This document shows positions 47,800 to 56,573 of a stretch of 64,000 bases of DNA, piece by piece; the stretch's first letter is position 1, and each line of letters starts with the position of its first letter. The DNA is from Myxococcales bacterium. GTDB lineage: Bacteria > Myxococcota_A > Polyangia > Polyangiales > Polyangiaceae. The stretch covers positions 1 through 64,000 of the forward strand of contig CANJCO010000012.1 in the NCBI GenBank assembly GCA_947473045.1. The letters are read 5' to 3'. The notes under the pieces were generated by a model. It saw only the letters and a program-made list of their open reading frames with translations, was not told where the DNA came from and did not search any database. The position numbers and the translations under genes are program-made.

Positions 47800-49428
47800 A
47801 TGTCCGCTCCCCGCGCGCCATGGAGCCACGCTCTGCCGTCGGCGTCGCTCCTCGCTCTTGTGCTCGTCACGGCGCCGACGCTCGCGTCCGCCGATGGCTT
47901 TGGCGGCAAGTGGAAGCAGAGCGCGATGCGCGTCGATTACAAAGTGCAGGCGTGGCCCGTCGACGTCTGCGGCCCGCCGCCCGCGAGCGAATCGATCGGC
48001 GGCGGCGAGTCGATTACGGTCACCGAAGAGGGCGACGAGCTGACGTTCGTCGGCGGCGGGCGCACCTACAACTCGCGCCAGTGTTACGACAACGAAGTGC
48101 CTTCGCTTGCCCGCGAGTCGCACTCCCACGATCCCGCAGCCCGCACCTGGCGCACGCGCTGCACCACGCCTGCCAGCGATCCGCGGCGCGCGACCCTCAA
48201 CACGCTCGTGCAGGCCACGAGCGACAAACGCATTCAGATCACGGAGACAGGGCGCTACGAGCTTACGCTCGACAAGGGCAAGTGCACCGCCGACGTGGTG
48301 CGTACGCGCAGCTTCGATCTCGTCGCAGTGGCCGCGCCCGCGCCCTCGGTGACGGCCGCCCCGCCGCCGAGCGTCGAAGTCGCGCCGACGGTGGCGCCGA
48401 CGCCCACGGTCCCCGCGCGGGACTGCGCGTCGCCAGGGCCACCCGCTGAATTACGAGCGCGCCCGTCGCGCAAAATCCTGCGTCAGGGCGACAGCTTTGC
48501 GTTCGCCGCAGCGGTGCTCGACGCCCGCGGCTGCGCGACGCATACGCCCACGGTGTGGGCCACGACGAACCCGTCGGGCGGCATATCGGTCGACGCGAAC
48601 GGCAAAGTGACCGTCGCGGCCGATGCGCCCGAGGGCTCGACTGAAGTCACCGTGAGCGCGGGCGGAAAAACGGCGCGCGTGAGCGTCGATGTCACGAGCG
48701 CGTCGCACTACGACGCGCTGCTGGCCAGCTCGGGGCTGAACGCATCGGGCGAGAGCGACGCGGCCTCGAGCGTGTCGATCGCGTCCGGCTCCGTGGGCGG
48801 CGGCGAGGGCAGGGCGGACGATGGCGCTCGCAAGCGGAAAGCTCTTTTCGTCGGCCTCGTCGTCGCGCTCGCCGCGGCGCTCGGCGGAGTCGCGTTCGTG
48901 GCGCGGAGAAGAGCCAGGCGGGCCGCGGCGATCGCACGCGACGCCGAAGAGCGTCACGCCGAGCGCGTCCGCGAAATCGAGGAGCGCAAGCGGCGTCGCG
49001 AGTTCGAGCACGCCGAGCGGCTTTCGGCGCACGAAGAGAGTCTTCGCAAGGTCGCCGCGCACGCGGTCAAACATCGCCTGGGCGCCACGCCCGCGCAGCC
49101 GATGCTCTGCGCATCGTGTCGCCGCGAGTATCCTTCGGGCAGCACGTTCTGCCCGGCCGACGGCAGCCGGCTCGCGCCGCTCGGGGCGGACTCGACGATG
49201 CCAGGGCCTGCCGGGGGAGTTTGCCCTACATGTCGACGTGGCTATGATCCGGCTGTGAAAAAGTGTCCGGAGCATGGCGACGAGCTGGTGCCCGCGGCGA
49301 TGCTGGTCACGGCCGCGCCGGCGCTTCCGAAGGCAAAAGGCCGCATTTGTCCGACCTGCGGAGCGCGCTTCGCGGGCGAGTCGACCTTCTGCGGAGCCGA
49401 CGGCACCGCGCTCGTACTGCTGAACTGA
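47800..49428 (+). CDS. Membrane protein with Ig-like domain and three zinc ribbons
   Basis: 542 residues. The signal peptide is followed by a beta domain with cysteines. A bacterial Ig-like (BIG2) fold lies at 215-305 (ARPSRKILRQGDSFAFA to ASGKTARVSVDV-like strands). A single membrane helix (347-368) is followed by a basic coiled coil (EERHAERVREIEERKRRREF) and three zinc ribbons (ASCRREYPSGSTFCPADGS; PTCRRGYDPAVKKCPEHG; PTCGARFAGESTFCGADG). So an extracytoplasmic sensor is joined to a cytoplasmic zinc-ribbon tail. No known family name. Confidence 0.7.
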   Translation: MSAPRAPWSHALPSASLLALVLVTAPTLASADGFGGKWKQSAMRVDYKVQAWPVDVCGPPPASESIGGGESITVTEEGDELTFVGGGRTYNSRQCYDNEVPSLARESHSHDPAARTWRTRCTTPASDPRRATLNTLVQATSDKRIQITETGRYELTLDKGKCTADVVRTRSFDLVAVAAPAPSVTAAPPPSVEVAPTVAPTPTVPARDCASPGPPAELRARPSRKILRQGDSFAFAAAVLDARGCATHTPTVWATTNPSGGISVDANGKVTVAADAPEGSTEVTVSAGGKTARVSVDVTSASHYDALLASSGLNASGESDAASSVSIASGSVGGGEGRADDGARKRKALFVGLVVALAAALGGVAFVARRRARRAAAIARDAEERHAERVREIEERKRRREFEHAERLSAHEESLRKVAAHAVKHRLGATPAQPMLCASCRREYPSGSTFCPADGSRLAPLGADSTMPGPAGGVCPTCRRGYDPAVKKCPEHGDELVPAAMLVTAAPALPKAKGRICPTCGARFAGESTFCGADGTALVLLN

Positions 49429-49509
49429 GCGCGGGCAGATTGGATCGATCGTCAGCCAAGGCCGCGGGGGCGAACGGAGTCCGAAAGATCGTTGGGGCGA
49501 CCGCGCGGC

Positions 49510-49539
49510 TTGATCGGCTTTGCCCTGCGTCGCTATACT
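49510..49539 (+). promoter_or_regulatory. Candidate sigma-70 promoter
   Basis: TTGATC and TATACT are separated by 18 bp, 105 bp before the zinc-ribbon/GYF gene start. Confidence 0.35.
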
Positions 49540-49643
49540 TCGTCGACGCGAGGCGTCAGCGACGTGTGCTCCAGTAGCCACCAAGCACTTCACGCGACCA
49601 TGAAGCGCCCACGTTACCGAGTCTGTCGGAGGACCAGTCTGCG

Positions 49644-51416
49644 ATGAAAATCTCCTGCCAGTCGTGCCAGGCCAAATACACGATCGCGGACGAGAAGGTC
49701 CTCGGAAAAATCGTCAAGATTCGCTGCAAAAAATGCGGCGCTACCATTGTCATCAACGGCAATGAGCCCGACGCCGCCCAGGCTCACGAGGCCCCCCAGC
49801 AACCGGGTCCGGGAGCCTACGAGCAAGCGGCTGCCGGTGAGGGTGAAGCTGGCTGGACGGTCAACGTCGCCGACGGCGATCAGCGAACCATGAGCACGGC
49901 CGAGCTCGTGTCCGCATACCAGTCGGGCGTCGTCGACGCCGAGACGTACTGCTGGAAAGACGGCATGGCCGACTGGCTGCCCATTCGCGAGGTCTCCGAG
50001 CTTTCGGCGGCCATCGGTGGCGGGGGAGCGCCGATCGGCGCCGACGTGCCAGAGCACTTCGATCAGGACTCGACCGCGATCGTGCAGTCGCCGCTCGCAG
50101 CGCAGCAAGAGGCAGAGCAGGCGCCGCGCGCCAACGCGCTCTTCGGCGCGAGCGCACCGGCGGCGGGCAATCGCGGCGGAGCGCTGTTTGGCGCCCCGGC
50201 GCCGGAGGCAGCGCCGGCGCCCGCGGCGCGTCGCGCGGGCGGTCGTGGCGGGGGCGGGCAGGATCTCTTCGGTGCGGCCGCTGCTGCGGGTGGCGAAGAC
50301 GATTTCGCTTCGCGCGCATCGAGCAACGCCTCTTCCAGCGATCGGCGCACCGGCGAGCGAAACGAAAACAGCGTTCTGTTTTCGCTGAACGCGCTGACCG
50401 CGGGCGCGCCCAAAGAGAACGAAAACGCGATGGCGCAGGGCGAAGGCTCGGGCCTCATCGACATCCGCGCGCTGTCGACTTCAATGTCCGCAGACAAGCG
50501 TCCCGCCGGCGGTAACAAGGCCGACGACATCATGAATCTCAGCGGCGGCGGCGCCTTCGCTGCTGCGCTCGCTGCCCCGGTGCTGGCGCCCGCGCCCGCC
50601 GAGATGCAGGTGGGCATGGCGGCGAACTTCTCCGGGCAGCAGTCGCCCCCCGAGAAGAAGGGCAACCTCGGCTTGATTCTCGGCGGCGTTGCCGCTGTCG
50701 GCGTGCTCGCGCTCGCGGGCGTCGCGGCGATCTTCGTGCTCAAAAAGCCCGAAGTGCCCCCTGCTCCGATCGCGGTCGTCGCCACGGCCACCGCCCCCGT
50801 TGCCGCCACGGCGACCGCGCCCACCGTTGCTTCCGCGGTCCCGGCAGCCACCGCCATCGCAGCGGCGACTGCGCAGCCCCCCAGCGTTGGCACGTCGGCG
50901 GGCGCGCCTGCCACGACGGCCAAATCTGCGGCCGGCGTCAAGCCGGGGACTGCCGCGCCTCCGCCGAATCCGTTCGGCGCAGCGACCCCTCCCCCCGTTG
51001 CGCCTCTTCCGCCTCCCCCGGTCACGGGTAGCGGCACCGGCAAGTGCGGCTGCAAAACCGACGATTTCGCCTGCAATATGGCGTGTTCTGCTGGCGCTCC
51101 TGCGGGCGGTGGCGCGAGCGCCGGCGGCGCGGGTAGCGCTGCGTCCGCTCCGTTCGATCGTGGCGCGGCGGCTTCGGCGCTGGGCGGCATCGCCGGCAAT
51201 CTCTCCTCGTGCAAAAAGGGAGACGGCCCGACGGGCGGCGGTCACGTGAAGGTGACCTTCAAGCCGTCCGGCAGCGTCGAGTCGGTCGACGTCGACACGC
51301 CGCCTTTCTCGGGTACGGCGGTCGGCGGATGCGTCGCCGGCAAATTCCGCTCGGCGCGCGTTCCGGCCTTCTCCGGTACGTCGATGACCGTCGGCAAGAG
51401 CTTCTCGCTCAACTGA
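49644..51416 (+). CDS. Zinc-ribbon/GYF membrane protein of the AgmX/GltJ type
   Basis: 590 residues. N-terminal MJ0042-type zinc ribbon (ISCQSCQAKYTI to IRCKKCGATIVI), a GYF_2-like domain near 70-115 (WTVNVADGDQRTMST, SGVVDAETYCWKDGMADWLP), a Pro/Ala-rich linker, one membrane helix (339-364), and a periplasmic C-terminal domain with several cysteines and a TonB-like strand pair (GGHVKVTFKPSGSVESVDV). This order matches the Myxococcus AgmX/GltJ gliding-motor family. No other glt or agl gene is visible here, so the motility role is a family inference. Confidence 0.75.
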   Translation: MKISCQSCQAKYTIADEKVLGKIVKIRCKKCGATIVINGNEPDAAQAHEAPQQPGPGAYEQAAAGEGEAGWTVNVADGDQRTMSTAELVSAYQSGVVDAETYCWKDGMADWLPIREVSELSAAIGGGGAPIGADVPEHFDQDSTAIVQSPLAAQQEAEQAPRANALFGASAPAAGNRGGALFGAPAPEAAPAPAARRAGGRGGGGQDLFGAAAAAGGEDDFASRASSNASSSDRRTGERNENSVLFSLNALTAGAPKENENAMAQGEGSGLIDIRALSTSMSADKRPAGGNKADDIMNLSGGGAFAAALAAPVLAPAPAEMQVGMAANFSGQQSPPEKKGNLGLILGGVAAVGVLALAGVAAIFVLKKPEVPPAPIAVVATATAPVAATATAPTVASAVPAATAIAAATAQPPSVGTSAGAPATTAKSAAGVKPGTAAPPPNPFGAATPPPVAPLPPPPVTGSGTGKCGCKTDDFACNMACSAGAPAGGGASAGGAGSAASAPFDRGAAASALGGIAGNLSSCKKGDGPTGGGHVKVTFKPSGSVESVDVDTPPFSGTAVGGCVAGKFRSARVPAFSGTSMTVGKSFSLN

Positions 51417-51426
51417 GGCGGGCGTG

Positions 51427-51519
51427 ATGAGCGGGCTCGGCGTCGGGCTCGCTCTCTTCGCCGCGTTCCTGCTCGGCGTTCGCGTGGGCTTCGCGCTCGC
51501 GCGTGGGCGCGGCCGATAA
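51427..51519 (+). CDS. Possible 30-residue single-helix protein
   Basis: MSGLGVGLALFAAFLLGVRV is followed by GFALARGRGR, a membrane helix with a basic end, beginning 10 bases past the AgmX-like stop. The hydrophobic/positive layout is what a small membrane protein would have, but the frame is short and no clear ribosome-binding site precedes it. Confidence 0.35.
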   Translation: MSGLGVGLALFAAFLLGVRVGFALARGRGR

Positions 51520-51567
51520 TCGCGGAGCAAAGGTGACCTTGGCGCCGGCGCCAGCTAGGCTTGGGTG

Positions 51568-52770
51568 ATGCGTCTCGCGCTGATTCCGGGCTGCGCGGCG
51601 ATGCTCTCCGCGCCGCTCCTGGCGCGCGCTCAGGTGACCGCTCCGGTCGAGCCGGCGTGGACGTGGGCGTCCTCCACCGAGTCGCCGCTTGCCGTCTCCG
51701 CGTCGGAGCTCAGCGATCAGGAAGCCGACTTGCAGCGGGCGTGCGGCGCGCCGGAGCAGGGGCTGCGCGCGGTCGCGAGGGTGCTGGTTGAGCGCAGGGC
51801 GCGAGGGCTCGGCTACCTCGATTTAGACGGCCTCACGTTCGCACAGCGCGCGAGCGGAGAGCCGCACGTATGGCCCCGCGCGTGGATCGTCTCGGGGCGC
51901 GCGATGGATCATGGCGCGTCGCTCAAGAAGCTCGCGGCGTGGCGTGAGAGTTTTCGCGACGAGGGGGTGCGTCGATGCGGCCTCGCGAGCGGCTATGCGC
52001 CCGACGGCACGCACATCATCGCGGCGATCGCGCTCGATGCGATCGCCGATCTCACCCGGCCGTTGCCGGTTCGTACGCACGCGGGCAGCTGGCTCACCGT
52101 CGAGGCGCGCGTGACGATCCCCGCCACCGGCGCGCGCGTCGTCGTTGTCGGTCCGGGAGGCGAGCCCCGCACGGTGCCGACGTCGTTTGACGGCAGCCGC
52201 GTGCTCGCGCGGTTTGCGCCTGACCGGCCCGGGGCGTTCACTGTGCAGCTCGTCGTGGACGCGGCCACCGGGCCCCGTCCTGCTCTCGAGGCCCAGGTGT
52301 TTGCTGATTCTGACCCGCCGGTCACGATTCCGAATTTGCCTTCGCCGGGTGAGTCCGAAGGCGCGGGCGCTGCCGACGCGTCGACCTCGCTCGCGCGAAT
52401 GCTGGCGTCGTTTCGCAAGCTGCAACGGCTGCCCGCGCTGACGCGTGACGCGCGCCTCGACGCCGTGGCGCTGGGTCACGCGCGGCGCATGATGGAGGCG
52501 CGCACCGTAGGCCATGACGTGGGCGATGGCGACCCGGCGCAGCGACTGCAAAATGCCGGGTTGTCGGCGAGCGAGGCCGGCGAAAACGTCGCGCACGCGC
52601 AGACGGTCACGCTGGCTCACCGGGCCCTGTACCAGAGCCCGTCGCACCGCGCGAACATGCAGCGCGCCGAGTTCGGGCAGCTCGGCCTCGCCGTGATCGA
52701 TGACCCTGACGGCAGCGTGTGGGTCGCCGAGGTCTTCGCGAGACAGCTCGCAGCCGCGGGCCCGAAGTGA
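51568..52770 (+). CDS. Secreted CAP/SCP-domain protein
   Basis: 400 residues with a signal peptide (LIPGCAAMLSAPLLARA). A novel N-terminal half is followed by a CAP domain at about 270-395: LTRDARLDAVALGHARRM, GHDVGDGDPAQRL, SEAGENVAHA and SPSHRANMQR. CAP proteins are extracellular, some with peptidase or lipid-binding roles. GTG at 51565 is an alternative start. A TGACC-N4-GGTCA palindrome is at 52311-52324. Confidence 0.82.
   Translation: MRLALIPGCAAMLSAPLLARAQVTAPVEPAWTWASSTESPLAVSASELSDQEADLQRACGAPEQGLRAVARVLVERRARGLGYLDLDGLTFAQRASGEPHVWPRAWIVSGRAMDHGASLKKLAAWRESFRDEGVRRCGLASGYAPDGTHIIAAIALDAIADLTRPLPVRTHAGSWLTVEARVTIPATGARVVVVGPGGEPRTVPTSFDGSRVLARFAPDRPGAFTVQLVVDAATGPRPALEAQVFADSDPPVTIPNLPSPGESEGAGAADASTSLARMLASFRKLQRLPALTRDARLDAVALGHARRMMEARTVGHDVGDGDPAQRLQNAGLSASEAGENVAHAQTVTLAHRALYQSPSHRANMQRAEFGQLGLAVIDDPDGSVWVAEVFARQLAAAGPK
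52311..52324. repeat. TGACC-N4-GGTCA palindrome, intragenic
   Basis: Exact copy with core CGCC, encoding SDPPVT in the CAP-domain protein, in the common phase. Confidence 0.6.
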
Positions 52771-52785
52771 AGTAGAACTCGGTGC

Positions 52786-53472
52786 ATGCAGCACCATGAG
52801 CGCCACTTCAAGGGCGGTGCCACTGTACGCGACGTCGTGCTCGGGATGTCCGATGGCCTCACCGTGCCGTTCGCGCTCGCGGCGGGGCTCTCGGGCGCCC
52901 TCGCGCAGTCGCACCTCGTCGTGACGGCGGGGCTCGCCGAGGTCGCCGCGGGCTCGATCGCGATGGGGCTTGGCGGCTACCTCGCGGCGCGCGGAGATGC
53001 CGAGCATTACGCCAGCGAGCTCGAACGCGAGCGCCGCGAGATCAGCGATTTGCCCGATCACGAGGAGGACGAGGTCGCCGAGGTGTTCGCGGCGTACGGC
53101 CTGTCGCGCGAGCAGATCATGCCGGTCATCGAGGCGTTTCGCACGCGCCCCGACCAGTGGGCCGAGTTCATGATGCGCTTCGAGCTCGGGCTCGATAAGC
53201 CGGATGGAAGTCGCGCATGGAAGAGCGCGGTCATCATCGCCGGCGCGTATGTCGTCGGGGGCCTGTTCCCGCTCGCTCCCTACATGTTCATGGCCGACGC
53301 CCACCGCGCGCTCGTCGTATCGGCAGGAGCCACGCTCGCCGCGCTCGTGGTCTTCGGGTGGGTGAAGGCATCGTTTTCGGGCGGCTCTCCTCCGCGCAGC
53401 GCGTTGCAGACTGCACTCATCGGCGGGCTCGCCGCGTGCGCCGCGTTCCTGCTTGCGCGCGCGTTCGCGTGA
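52786..53472 (+). CDS. VIT1/CCC1-family Fe2+/Mn2+ transporter
   Basis: 228 residues. N-terminal RDVVLGMSDGLTVPFALAAG, then EVAAGSIAMGLGGYLAARGD, the family signature. A cytosolic helical insert of about 70 residues is followed by three hydrophobic helices. These proteins move iron or manganese out of the cytosol. It starts 15 bp after the CAP gene and may be co-transcribed with it. A TTGCA-GAC-TGCAC palindrome is at 53404-53416. Confidence 0.9.
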   Translation: MQHHERHFKGGATVRDVVLGMSDGLTVPFALAAGLSGALAQSHLVVTAGLAEVAAGSIAMGLGGYLAARGDAEHYASELERERREISDLPDHEEDEVAEVFAAYGLSREQIMPVIEAFRTRPDQWAEFMMRFELGLDKPDGSRAWKSAVIIAGAYVVGGLFPLAPYMFMADAHRALVVSAGATLAALVVFGWVKASFSGGSPPRSALQTALIGGLAACAAFLLARAFA

Positions 53473-53533
53473 GCGCCGCTCGCGCTGCCTGCTTGACGGG
53501 GCGTTCGGTTTTCGGGCAGCCTGAGGAGAGGCC

Positions 53534-55042
53534 GTGAAATCGATCAAGCTTGGGTTCGCGGTGGCGCTCGCAGGTTCCGCGGCTCTCGCGGCCTGTGACG
53601 ACAAGCGCGCAGCGATCGCCGATGCGGCGACGGTTCCCGCACCCGGTCTCGCGTACGTCGCGCCCGAGGTGCCCACGGTCGTGTGGGACAGCGCCGCGCG
53701 ACAGGACGCGCTGCTCAAGGGAAGCGCCGTGATGGTGAAGCACGAGTGCACCCGCTGCCACGCAATCGACGACCTCCCGGCGGCCGCGCGGCCGCTCGCG
53801 TGCACGGGCTGCCATCAATTCATGCAGGGGCTCCGTCCGGGGGACAAGACGTACGACGCGCTCGTCGACAAGTGGGGCAAGGACGTCATCGCGCGCTACC
53901 AGCGCAACATCTTCCATTTGCAGAAGGTGCCGGTGCTCACCGGGCTCGGGCGCCGCGTTCGCGCCGACTATGTGGCTCATTTTCTCGAGGAGCCGTTCGA
54001 CCAGCGGCCGATGCTGGGCGACAGCATGATTCGGCACGCGCTGTCGGCGGTCGAGATCCGAGCGGTGGCGCGCTACTTCGCCGCGAAGGCCGAGGCTGCC
54101 GATCCTTGGGCGAGCGACTACGTTGCGCCGGCGCTACCGCCGAAGCCCGACGACGCCCGACTCGCGCGCGGCGGCGAGCTTTTCAAAACGCGCGCGTGCC
54201 CAACGTGCCACACCTTCGGCAATGTTGACCTTGGGGTCAGCAAAGCTGCGCTGGTCGCCGGTCGCGCGGCCAACCTGCTCGCGCCCAACCTTCGCTTCGT
54301 GCGCGACCGTACGCGCCCCGACGCGATCGTGACGTGGATCATGGCGCCGTCCAGCCTGCTCAAAGACACGCCGATGCCGAGCCTGGGCCTGTCGCGGGAC
54401 GAGGCGGAGGCCGTGCGTGATTACTTGTATTATGCAGATCCGCAGCTGGTGGCGGCGCCGGCGCCCGCTCCGACGCGGCCCGTTGCGATCCTTGCGCGAC
54501 CGGTGCCGTACGCGGAGATGAAAGAGCGCGTGCTCGGCGCGACGTGCGTGCACTGCCACATGAACGACTACGAAAAAGATACGGGGCCCGGCAACAAGGG
54601 CGGCCTCGGGTACGCCGGCGTTGGCTTGCGAATGCGCACCTACGAGACGCTGGTCGAGGGCGCGATCGGCGCCGATGGCAAGCGCTACAGCGTGCTTGCG
54701 CCGCGGCCGGGTGAGACCGTCGCGCCCATCATCGACGTCATGCTTCGGCGGCGCGCGGAAGAGCAGCGCGATCACGTCGAGCCCTTCGCCGACTACGAGA
54801 GGCCGCACTACCCGGGCGACCGGCCCGCGATGCCGATGGGCTTGCCTTCGATGAGCGACGAGCAGATCAGCCTGCTCGCCACGTGGATCGCGCAGGGCTG
54901 CAAGGGGGCCGCCGCAGTGACGGGCAAGCCGGGCACGAGCGACGGCTACCTCGTGCCCGACGGACCCATCGCGCACAACGCGGGATGCGGGCTGCGCGGC
55001 CCCGAGAGCCCGAGGCCGTCGTGGGCCGTCGACAATAAGTGA
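53534..55042 (+). CDS. Tetra-haem c-type cytochrome lipoprotein
   Basis: 502 residues. The lipoprotein signal ends LAAC. Four CxxCH haem sites: CTRCH (about 72) and CTGCH (90) in an N-terminal module, CPTCH (222) in a cytochrome c domain, CVHCH (338) in a third domain. It could carry electrons across the periplasm or to the surface. GTG start. Its TGA stop is the first three bases of a TGACC-N4-GGTCA palindrome, and the next gene converges on it. Another copy is internal (54226-54239), as is TTGTA-TTA-TGCAG (54425-54437). Confidence 0.88.
   Translation: MKSIKLGFAVALAGSAALAACDDKRAAIADAATVPAPGLAYVAPEVPTVVWDSAARQDALLKGSAVMVKHECTRCHAIDDLPAAARPLACTGCHQFMQGLRPGDKTYDALVDKWGKDVIARYQRNIFHLQKVPVLTGLGRRVRADYVAHFLEEPFDQRPMLGDSMIRHALSAVEIRAVARYFAAKAEAADPWASDYVAPALPPKPDDARLARGGELFKTRACPTCHTFGNVDLGVSKAALVAGRAANLLAPNLRFVRDRTRPDAIVTWIMAPSSLLKDTPMPSLGLSRDEAEAVRDYLYYADPQLVAAPAPAPTRPVAILARPVPYAEMKERVLGATCVHCHMNDYEKDTGPGNKGGLGYAGVGLRMRTYETLVEGAIGADGKRYSVLAPRPGETVAPIIDVMLRRRAEEQRDHVEPFADYERPHYPGDRPAMPMGLPSMSDEQISLLATWIAQGCKGAAAVTGKPGTSDGYLVPDGPIAHNAGCGLRGPESPRPSWAVDNK
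54226..54239. repeat. TGACC-N4-GGTCA palindrome, intragenic
   Basis: Exact copy with core TTGG, encoding VDLGVS in the tetra-haem protein, in the common phase. Confidence 0.6.
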
Positions 55043-55068
55043 CCTGCCGGTCAGTCACGCACCGGTCA
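55040..55068. promoter_or_regulatory. Palindrome cluster spanning convergent stop codons
   Basis: An exact TGACC-N4-GGTCA (55040-55053) begins with the cytochrome TGA stop, followed by a third GGTCA half-site whose complement TGA (55066-55068) is the stop of the VWA lipoprotein. Outer arms AGTGACC and GGTCACT also pair across the whole 33-bp region, giving a nested hairpin that might act as a bidirectional terminator. No T-tract. Confidence 0.6.
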
Positions 55069-56478
55069 CTGCAAGAACGTGACGCGCTGATCGCACGGGC
55101 GTGCGTTTTCGTCTGTGATGAGGCCGGGAATGCGCATCGGATCGGCGTCGATCGAGCGTAGCTCGCGCTTGATCTTCGACACGATGAGCGCGTCGAGGTT
55201 GCCGCTGGCATAGTTGGTCTGCGTGCCGCCGCAGCTCGAGGCCGGATCGCCGCCGCCGACCGACTGCGGCCCGGCGCCGCCGCGGAGCACGAACAGATTG
55301 GTGCCTCCGGTGTAGGCGGACATCTGACGCCACACGGCCTGTCCGAGGGCGTCCATGCCGCTCGCGGCGACGGTGAAGAGCTGAATGCCGCGGTGGGCCG
55401 CCTGCTTCATGTCGACCGAGTAGTCGGCCTCGTTCGGGTAGTCGAGGTGCGGGGGGGCGTCGCCGATGATGAACGCGGCGCGGGTGACGGCCTGCGGGCT
55501 CCACTCGAGATCGCGCAGCGCGACGTGCAGCCCGGCGCTCATGTTCTCTGGCAGATCGCCGCCGCCGCTCGCGACGATGCCGCCTACGTCGCGGCTGACG
55601 GCCGCCAGATCGGCCGACATCGGGTAGACCTTCGTCACGAACGCATCGCCGCGATCTTTGTATTCTACAAGTCCGATCCGGACGCGCACTTCACCGACCG
55701 ACAGCGTCGCCGCGACCTTCTGAATCGTCGCCTTCACGCTTGCGATCTCCTCGCTCATCGAACCTGTCGTGTCGAGGACGAAGGCGAGGTCGACCGGGCG
55801 CACGGCGCTGAGCTGCCGGGCGCGGGCTAGCCTCAGGTCGACCGCGGCGTCACCGTCATCGTTCAGCGAAAATCGGGCGGTCACGCGGTCTTCGGCGCAA
55901 TCGGCCCGGGCCACGAAGTCGCGGCCGACCAGTCCTTCGCCGCGCGGAAACAGGATGGCGCGACCCGCCGCCGTCGTGGTGAGGGTCACGCTGTGCTGGG
56001 CCTCATCGGTGACCGTGACGGGGCACCGCGGTACTGATTTTCCTGCAGCGTCGCGCACCACGAGAAAGCGCCGCGAGCGAACGTCGACCGGGCGGATCGG
56101 CTCGCTGACGGTGCCCAGATACTTCTGAAATTCGCGGTAGTTCGCGTTGTCGTCCCACTCTCCGGCGGCGATCGACGCCGCTCCCTGACCGCGCCAGAGC
56201 TCCGGCGAGGGAGAGCTCCCGTTGTCGGCGCGCTCGCGACCGTCGGCCGCTGCGGCGCGCGCCGCTGCCCTGGGGCTGGCGACCGCGGGGGCCGCGGGTG
56301 ACTCCGCTGTCGTGGCGAGATCTCCTGAAGGCTCGCGCTTCGCCTCGTGCGCGCCCGCGCTGCTCGCAGCGGACTCGGTGACCCTGCCCGGCAGCGGCGC
56401 AGGCGAATCGTAGCGTCCGCTCGTGCAGGCGGCGAGGGTGACGGTGGCGGTGAGCGCGGCGAGCGTTTTGGCCTTCAT
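55066..56478 (-). CDS. VWA-domain lipoprotein
   Basis: 470 residues. The lipoprotein signal ends LAAC. An Ala/Ser-rich linker is followed by a beta domain and then a VWA domain with MIDAS motif VLDTTGSMSEEI near 233. It contains IIGDAPPHLDYPNE, typical of the vWF-A type used by secreted regulators such as kielin/PilY-like proteins. Convergent with the cytochrome gene, divergent from the acyltransferase gene. The start is placed at MKAKTL because only that start gives a signal peptide. A TTGTA-TTC-TACAA palindrome is at 55658-55670. Confidence 0.8.
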   Translation of the reverse strand: MKAKTLAALTATVTLAACTSGRYDSPAPLPGRVTESAASSAGAHEAKREPSGDLATTAESPAAPAVASPRAAARAAAADGRERADNGSSPSPELWRGQGAASIAAGEWDDNANYREFQKYLGTVSEPIRPVDVRSRRFLVVRDAAGKSVPRCPVTVTDEAQHSVTLTTTAAGRAILFPRGEGLVGRDFVARADCAEDRVTARFSLNDDGDAAVDLRLARARQLSAVRPVDLAFVLDTTGSMSEEIASVKATIQKVAATLSVGEVRVRIGLVEYKDRGDAFVTKVYPMSADLAAVSRDVGGIVASGGGDLPENMSAGLHVALRDLEWSPQAVTRAAFIIGDAPPHLDYPNEADYSVDMKQAAHRGIQLFTVAASGMDALGQAVWRQMSAYTGGTNLFVLRGGAGPQSVGGGDPASSCGGTQTNYASGNLDALIVSKIKRELRSIDADPMRIPGLITDENARPCDQRVTFLQ

Positions 56479-56573
56479 GCATGCTGTTACGCACCGGGCG
56501 CAAAAAGGATCTCCGCCTTTTTGGCGATCTCGGGCTTGCCCGCCCGCGCGCAGGGGGCGATCATCGGCCGCAC

